DNA from: Spirochaetia bacterium
GTDB taxonomy: Bacteria; Spirochaetota; Leptospirae; Leptospirales; Leptonemataceae
Assembly (NCBI GenBank): GCA_016195395.1
Contig: JACPZR010000332.1
Span: 1 to 10,936 of the forward strand
DNA: 10,936 nt
Reading direction: 5' to 3'
Under the pieces are notes generated by a model. The model did no database searches and had not been told where the DNA came from. It saw nothing but the letters and a program-made list of their open reading frames with translations. The translations under genes were made by a program, and so were the position numbers. This document shows, in pieces, positions 7,099-10,936 of this stretch (positions are counted from its first letter, which is position 1; every line of letters starts with the position of its first letter).

Positions 7099-7583
7099 GG
7101 GCTGTGATACGCACGTTATCCATCTTGTTCTTTTTAGTCACGATGCCCGGGATTTGTGCCTGTGCCGCGGTCGCTTCGGGTGTTGTCAGTGAATCGGTGA
7201 ATGAATCTGACGGGGAGGTGCTTCGTTACAATGCCCAAACCGACAACCTCCCATACGTCAAGCGCCTCATTGAGGAGCGAAAGGTTCCCGTAGACAGCGC
7301 CGACGGATATGAACGCACGGCTCTCTTTCTTGCAAGCGAGAAGGGCCTGGTTCCTATTGTGCAGTATTTGGCCTCAAAGGGAGCGGACGTGAATAAGCAG
7401 GATTCCACGGGCGAGACAGCGCTTCTTGCGGCCGTGAGGCAGAACCAAGTCGAAGTGGTGAGGGGCCTTCTCTCACTTGGCGCGGATACCAAACTCCGCG
7501 ACAAGAACAATGAGACCGCACTGGATTCAGCGCGCCGGCGCGGTCGTACCGTGATCGTGGAGATTCTAACCGGCGCCAAGTAG
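7095..7583 (+). CDS. Exported ankyrin-repeat protein, probable lipoprotein
   Basis: A 162-residue protein. Its ATG overlaps the preceding stop as ATGA, with GGAG seven bases upstream. Residues 1-25 are a signal sequence whose end (GICAC) offers a relaxed spirochaete-like lipobox, with C23 the more likely lipidated residue. From about residue 40 it holds three ankyrin-type repeats. The clearest begin at DGYERTALFLASEKG (70-84), which continues into YLASKGADVN, and at STGETALLAAVRQNQ, which continues into LLSLGADTKL. The last is truncated (NNETALDSARRRGR). Ankyrin repeats bind protein partners, so the domain probably sits in the periplasm or on the envelope. The overlap suggests the upstream membrane protein as a candidate partner, which is an inference. 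Lipidation is uncertain. Confidence 0.82.
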   Translation: MRAVIRTLSILFFLVTMPGICACAAVASGVVSESVNESDGEVLRYNAQTDNLPYVKRLIEERKVPVDSADGYERTALFLASEKGLVPIVQYLASKGADVNKQDSTGETALLAAVRQNQVEVVRGLLSLGADTKLRDKNNETALDSARRRGRTVIVEILTGAK

Positions 7584-7597
7584 TCTTCAGGGCGCTG

Positions 7598-7951
7598 TCA
7601 GGCCTTTTTCACAAACTCAGACTTCAGCCCCATGGCGCCCATGCGGTCCACCCTGCAATCGAGGTTGTGATCGCCGTCCACCAACCGCACGATCTTTGCT
7701 TTTGTTCCAATTTTCAGCACAGACGATGAGCCCTTAACTTTCAAGTCCTTGATCACCGTCACGTTATCTCCGGCCTGAAGGACGTTTCCGTGCGCATCAC
7801 GCACCACCAGCTCTTCTTCCGCGCTGTCGGCGGGCGCCGTGTTTGCGGCGCTGCGGTCCCATTCGTGGCCGCAGTGAGGGCAGCCGTACATGGTGCCGTC
7901 GTCATAGGTATCGGCACTCTGGCATTTGGGACACTTAGGCAAGTCGCTCAT
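7598..7951 (-). CDS. yjdM: YjdM/PhnA-family zinc-ribbon protein
   Basis: A 117-residue cytoplasmic protein, close to the roughly 111 residues of E. coli YjdM (formerly PhnA). The N-terminal zinc ribbon has four cysteines: C7 and C10 in KCPKC, C24 and C27 in GCPHCGHEW. After an acidic Ala-rich linker (about 34-47) comes the family domain, with [40 protein letters not shown] and the typical end LKSEFVKKA. Despite the old name, a role in phosphonate breakdown is not established for this family. No phn genes are nearby, so no pathway is implied. The start is ATG 7951 with AGGT about eight bases upstream. The gene converges on the ankyrin gene with a 14-bp gap and diverges from the SnoaL-like gene. 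Confidence 0.92.
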   Translation of the reverse strand: MSDLPKCPKCQSADTYDDGTMYGCPHCGHEWDRSAANTAPADSAEEELVVRDAHGNVLQAGDNVTVIKDLKVKGSSSVLKIGTKAKIVRLVDGDHNLDCRVDRMGAMGLKSEFVKKA

Positions 7952-8054
7952 ATGTATGACCTGAATTGCGATCCGTCCTCTTTGTGTCCATCCTGTCTCT
8001 CATGTTTCTATCCTTGTCCTTGCCGACTTGGTGTCCGCAGCGCTTCTTGACCCA

Positions 8055-8465
8055 ATGAGCACAGAAGACAACAAGCGGGTGGTCGTTCGCTTCAACAAAG
8101 AGGTCATCGAGCAGGGAAACCGCGCCTCGTTCGAGGAACTTATGGATATGCAGTTCATCAACAGGACAGCGCTGGGACCAAAGAACGATCGAGAGAGTAT
8201 GTGGTCGACGTTCGCCACGATCCTCCGGCCCGCTTTCCCGGATATCAAAGTGGAAATCCTGGATCAGGTGGCCGAAGGCGACAAGGTAACAACGCGGAAA
8301 TCCCTGTCAGGCACACACAAAGGCGAAATCATGGGCGTGCCCGCCACGGGCCGACCTGTGAAAATCGACGTGATTGATATTGTACGAATCAGAGACGGAA
8401 AGTATGCGGAACATTGGGGAGTCAATACCCTCGCCCCGGTCATTGAATCGCTGCGAAAGGCGTAG
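8055..8465 (+). CDS. SnoaL-like (NTF2-fold) ester-cyclase family protein
   Basis: A 136-residue single-domain protein of usual length for SnoaL-like cyclases. It begins MSTEDNKRVVVRFNKEV and has the family signature GTHKGEIMGVPATGRPV, then IDIVRIRDGKYAEHWGVNT near the end. The fold is an alpha+beta barrel with a pocket. In named members it catalyses aldol-type ring closure of polyketides, but most bacterial relatives have no known substrate. The start is ATG 8055, where family similarity begins. An in-frame TTG at 8028 would add nine residues. Neither start has a visible ribosome binding site, so translation may be leaderless or weak. The 103-bp gap to the divergent yjdM is pyrimidine-rich on this strand, with repeated TGTCC/TATCC words. 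I see no clear promoter in it. Confidence 0.85.
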   Translation: MSTEDNKRVVVRFNKEVIEQGNRASFEELMDMQFINRTALGPKNDRESMWSTFATILRPAFPDIKVEILDQVAEGDKVTTRKSLSGTHKGEIMGVPATGRPVKIDVIDIVRIRDGKYAEHWGVNTLAPVIESLRKA

Positions 8466-8562
8466 ACCTAAAACACAACGGCAGCCGCCGCGAAACCGTG
8501 GGAAATGACAAAAAACATCCAACGGCCGTGCCACCTTTGGGCGTTTCGCGCATCTCATCATT

Positions 8563-9054
8563 ATGGAAAGAACCCGTATTCAACTTCTCATGCGCACCGC
8601 CATAACCGCGGCATTCGCGCTCACCCTGGCCCTTGCCTGTAAACCCGCATCCCAGGAACAACCCGGCACAACAGTACCTTCCGTCGACGCCGACCTGATA
8701 CAGCCCGCCGACTTGGCGGCCATGCTCAAAGCCGGCCGGGAAAAGCCCGTCGTTTTGCACGTTGGCTTCCGTGTGCTCTACGTGCAGGGCCACATTCCCG
8801 GATCGGAATACATTGGCTCCGGCGGGGAAGCACAGGGAATTGCAAAACTCCAGAAGCGCGTGGGAACGCTGCCCAAAGACCAGCTCATTGTTCTGTACTG
8901 CGGCTGCTGCCCATGGCAGAACTGCCCTAACATGATTCCAGCCTACGAAGAACTCAAAAAAATGGGTTTTACCAAAGTACGGATGCTCTACATCAGGAAC
9001 AACTTTGGCGCCGACTGGGTGGACAAAGGATACCCATCCGTAGCCGGGGAATAA
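8563..9054 (+). CDS. Rhodanese-like lipoprotein with a cysteine-rich active-site loop
   Basis: A 163-residue protein. Residues 1-26 are a lipoprotein signal ending in the lipobox LALAC (C26). A rhodanese-like domain follows, with the strand KPVVLHVGF and the conserved YVQGHIPGSEYIG segment (73-85). The active-site region at LIVLYC has C113 where rhodaneses carry the persulfide cysteine. Instead of the usual six-residue loop (C-X4-R/K), it continues CGCCPWQNCPN, adding C115, C116 and C121. Such a loop could handle persulfide, disulfide or metal chemistry. Classical thiosulfate:cyanide transfer cannot be assumed. The protein should sit on the periplasmic side of a membrane. ATG 8563 is used, although ATG 8590 also leaves a short signal peptide; neither has a good ribosome binding site. 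The TlpA-like gene follows two bases after the stop, implying a shared redox role. Confidence 0.85.
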   Translation: MERTRIQLLMRTAITAAFALTLALACKPASQEQPGTTVPSVDADLIQPADLAAMLKAGREKPVVLHVGFRVLYVQGHIPGSEYIGSGGEAQGIAKLQKRVGTLPKDQLIVLYCGCCPWQNCPNMIPAYEELKKMGFTKVRMLYIRNNFGADWVDKGYPSVAGE

Positions 9055-9056
9055 CG

Positions 9057-9635
9057 TTGACCGGTGGGCATTTGAAAAAGCGGATCATCCAGACCGCGCT
9101 GGCCGCCGCCGTGCTGATTGCGGCGGCCCTTGTCATCTCCACGCTCTGCAAGCGCAGAAAGGAGACATCTCACGGCAGTGTCAAAACCATGCACATGCCT
9201 GTCCCCGATTTCACGATCGCCGACCTTGCCGGCAGGCCCGTAAGCCCGCGGGACCTGCGTGGCCGCGTGCTCATCCTGGATTTCTGGGCCACCTGGTGCG
9301 GTCCCTGCAAGAACGTTATTCCAAGATTGAATGCTTTGCAGAACAAGTACGAGTCAAGCGGGCTTCGCGTTATCGGGATTTCTTTGGACGATGAACCGGC
9401 GCCGGTGAGGAAATTCTACAGCGACATGAAAATGAACTATCCTGTCGTCATGGGCGATGTAAAGCTTGCAGAGCGTTTCGGCGGCGTCCTGGGGTTGCCG
9501 GTGGCTTTCATCGTGGGCTGCGACGGCATGATAGAAGCGCGCTATTCCGGCGAAACGGACATCCATGCCGTCGAAAAGGACGTTCGTCGGTTGATCGATG
9601 GAAAGGATTGCCAGGTCCAGCGAAAGCCGTCGTGA
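9057..9635 (+). CDS. Membrane-anchored TlpA/ResA-type thiol-disulfide oxidoreductase
   Basis: A 192-residue protein that starts at TTG 9057. GGGGA at 9046-9050, inside the end of the rhodanese gene, gives six-base spacing. A second in-frame TTG at 9072 is possible. Residues 7-31 form an N-terminal membrane anchor (KKR, a hydrophobic stretch, then CKRRK), leaving the domain in the periplasm. The AhpC/TSA-thioredoxin domain starts at PDFTIADLAGRPV. It carries the catalytic WCGPC at 80-84 in FWATWCGPCKNVIPRL, and the cis-proline P148 in GLPVAFIV. This is the form of TlpA/ResA/CcmG reductases, which reduce disulfides in secreted proteins or apocytochrome c. No cytochrome-maturation gene is visible here. 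The pairing with the Cys-rich rhodanese suggests it reduces that protein or shares its substrate, an inference from the two-base gap. Confidence 0.92.
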   Translation: MTGGHLKKRIIQTALAAAVLIAAALVISTLCKRRKETSHGSVKTMHMPVPDFTIADLAGRPVSPRDLRGRVLILDFWATWCGPCKNVIPRLNALQNKYESSGLRVIGISLDDEPAPVRKFYSDMKMNYPVVMGDVKLAERFGGVLGLPVAFIVGCDGMIEARYSGETDIHAVEKDVRRLIDGKDCQVQRKPS

Positions 9636-9668
9636 CTTGGCCTAATACGCACTCAATCCCCGCCCGGC

Positions 9669-10880
9669 TCAAGGCCCGTAGTACAGAACCCGGTTGTTCT
9701 GGGTATCAGAGATATAGACATTTCCCGCGCCATTAAGAGCAACGCCATTAGGGCCGTTCAGGCTGTTAGCGGAAATGCCGACGTTGTTGGCGGTGTTACT
9801 TGTGAAGTCAGGTTGACCGTAGACCCGCGTTGCTGTCGTGCTCCCCGCCGGGTAATATAGGACGCGGTTGTTGCCGCCATCTGCGATATACAGGTTTCCA
9901 CCGGAATCGACGGCAAGGCCCGAGCCGCCCTTCAGGCTGTTGGCGGAAACGCCGCCGTTGTTGGCCGTGTTAGTCGTGAAGTCTGGTTGACCGTACACAC
10001 GCGTGGCCGTCGTGCTCCCCGCCGGGTAATATAGGACCCGGTTGTTGGTTGTATCCGCGATATAAAGATTGCCGCTGGAATCGACCGCCGCGCCATAAGG
10101 GAAGTTCAGGCTGTTTGCAGAAATGCCGCCATTATTGATCGTAGCGGTTGTGAAGTTGCCTGCCTGGCCGAACACCTGCGTGGCTGTAGTGCTCCCCGAG
10201 GGATAATACAGCGCACGGCTGTTGAGGAAATCAGCCAGATAGACATTACCGGCCGAATCCACAGCAAGGCCGATGGGTTCAGACATGCTGTTTGCGGAAA
10301 TGCCGCCGTTGTTGGCTGTACCCGTTACGAAACTCCCTGCCTGACCATAGACCTGCGTGGCTGTCGTGCTTCCGGACACAAAGTACAGGACACGATTATT
10401 CCCGGAATCCGCGATATACAGATTCCCGCCGGAATCGAGAGCAATCCAGTAGGTTATTCCTTTAAGTCGGGTTGCGGTAGTCCCGGTAACGTTTGTCGTG
10501 AAGCTGCCTGACTGACCATAGACCCGTGTGGCTGTCGTGCTTCCGGGCGCGAAAAACAACACACGAGTATTCAACCCGTCTGCTACATAGAGATTCCCAG
10601 CAGAGTCCACAGCAAGGCCCTTAGGTAGGTTCAGGCTGTTGGCGGAAATGCCGCCGTTGTTGGCCGCGTTACTTGTAAGGTCCGGTTGGCCGTGGACCCG
10701 CGTGGCTGTAGTATTTCCTGCGCGCGCGAGGAGTACAGACAGGAAATTGACGCCCAGATTTCTTGAGTTATCCAGCGGACTGGGATCCAAGCGCATGCAG
10801 GATGCAAGCAAGAGGAAAACGATGGCCCCCAACAAAGAAGACTTCCGGCGCGGCGGTGCATGCGCCTCTCGACCCTGCAT
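9669..10880 (-). CDS. NHL-repeat six-bladed beta-propeller lipoprotein
   Basis: A 403-residue protein from ATG 10880; GTG 10883 directly before it could also serve. The n-region is basic (PPRRKSS), followed by a hydrophobic stretch ending in the lipobox LLASC (C28), so it is an envelope lipoprotein. After a linker, six consecutive 57-59-residue NHL units run almost to the C-terminus. Each follows the pattern STTATRVYGQ...NNGGISANSL...GLAVDS-GNLYIAD--NNRVLYY, enough for one closed six-bladed propeller. The second unit is the odd one: its NNGGISANS stretch is replaced by TGTTATRLKG. NHL propellers bind proteins, glycans or RNA. No enzyme residues are evident, so a surface or periplasmic binding role is likely but unproven. 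Expansions of such TTATRVYGQ proteins are common in Leptospira relatives. It converges on the TlpA-like gene with a 33-bp gap. Confidence 0.9.
   Translation of the reverse strand: MQGREAHAPPRRKSSLLGAIVFLLLASCMRLDPSPLDNSRNLGVNFLSVLLARAGNTTATRVHGQPDLTSNAANNGGISANSLNLPKGLAVDSAGNLYVADGLNTRVLFFAPGSTTATRVYGQSGSFTTNVTGTTATRLKGITYWIALDSGGNLYIADSGNNRVLYFVSGSTTATQVYGQAGSFVTGTANNGGISANSMSEPIGLAVDSAGNVYLADFLNSRALYYPSGSTTATQVFGQAGNFTTATINNGGISANSLNFPYGAAVDSSGNLYIADTTNNRVLYYPAGSTTATRVYGQPDFTTNTANNGGVSANSLKGGSGLAVDSGGNLYIADGGNNRVLYYPAGSTTATRVYGQPDFTSNTANNVGISANSLNGPNGVALNGAGNVYISDTQNNRVLYYGP
9678..10718 (-). repeat. Six tandem ~174-bp units encoding NHL blades
   Basis: The coding DNA is internally repeated with a period near 174 bp (58 codons). 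The two units nearest the 3' end of the gene are the most alike. The 34-base segments starting at 9840 and at 10014 differ at one position and are exactly 174 bp apart. The unit at about 10380-10545 has diverged most. This is coding repetition, not a CRISPR array. Confidence 0.88.
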
Positions 10881-10936
10881 CACCGCAAAAGTTTTTTGAT
10901 CAGACGGCCGTACTTCAAGGTTTGAACCAAGTGAAC

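Noticed and set aside
9643..9659. TAATACGCACTCAATCC resembles the start of a phage T7 promoter
   Set aside because: The match breaks after TAATACG, the rest of the T7 core is absent, and there is no phage context.
9678..10718. Regular spacing that could suggest a CRISPR array or non-coding tandem repeat
   Set aside because: The period is about 174 bp, everything stays in frame, and the units translate to NHL blades.
10914..10926. TTCAA-GGT-TTGAA inverted repeat upstream of the NHL gene as an operator
   Set aside because: Short arms, only one copy, and no clear -10/-35 pair around it to regulate.

Overview
The window looks like chromosomal DNA from a GC-rich spirochaete, most likely of the order Leptospirales (Leptonema/Turneriella-like or an uncultured relative). 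The strongest reason is a tandem pair of FlaA-type flagellar sheath genes arranged as flaA2 then flaA1, as I recall them in Leptospira. A lipoprotein with TTATRVYGQ-type NHL repeats, a style common in Leptospira relatives, agrees with this. The base composition (estimated by eye, above 50% GC) argues against Leptospira itself. The assignment is an inference, not a search result.

Layout from left to right. (1) At the left edge, on the minus strand, are the first 31 codons of an APC-type amino-acid permease. (2) Upstream of it, on the same strand, is a large membrane-anchored M28 zinc peptidase with nine predicted membrane helices. (3) A minus-strand flaA2-flaA1 unit follows. It reads from a near-consensus sigma-28 (FliA) promoter, has a small hairpin between the two genes and ends at a strong hairpin terminator that abuts the peptidase start codon. 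(4) Divergent from flaA2 is an acetyl-CoA acetyltransferase (thiolase) whose ribosome binding site lies in a possible start-codon hairpin. (5) A membrane protein of unknown function and a small exported ankyrin-repeat protein overlap by ATGA. (6) A convergent yjdM (PhnA-like zinc-ribbon) gene is followed by a divergent SnoaL-like gene. (7) A two-gene unit encodes a rhodanese-like lipoprotein with a cysteine-rich loop and a membrane-anchored TlpA/ResA-type thioredoxin, probably an envelope thiol-redox or sulfur pair. (8) At the right edge, on the minus strand, is a six-repeat NHL beta-propeller lipoprotein.

How the genes work together. The only clearly integrated units are flaA2-flaA1 (late flagellar regulon), the membrane protein/ankyrin pair and the rhodanese/TlpA pair. 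The rest are ordinary single genes. I see no mobile element, CRISPR array, tRNA, rRNA or phage gene. No stretch over 300 bp lacks a gene; the longest gap is the flaA2-thiolase divergent region (4595-4778), which holds the sigma-28 promoter. The most interesting content is regulatory: the FliA promoter and the chain of hairpins around the flaA operon and its flanking start codons.
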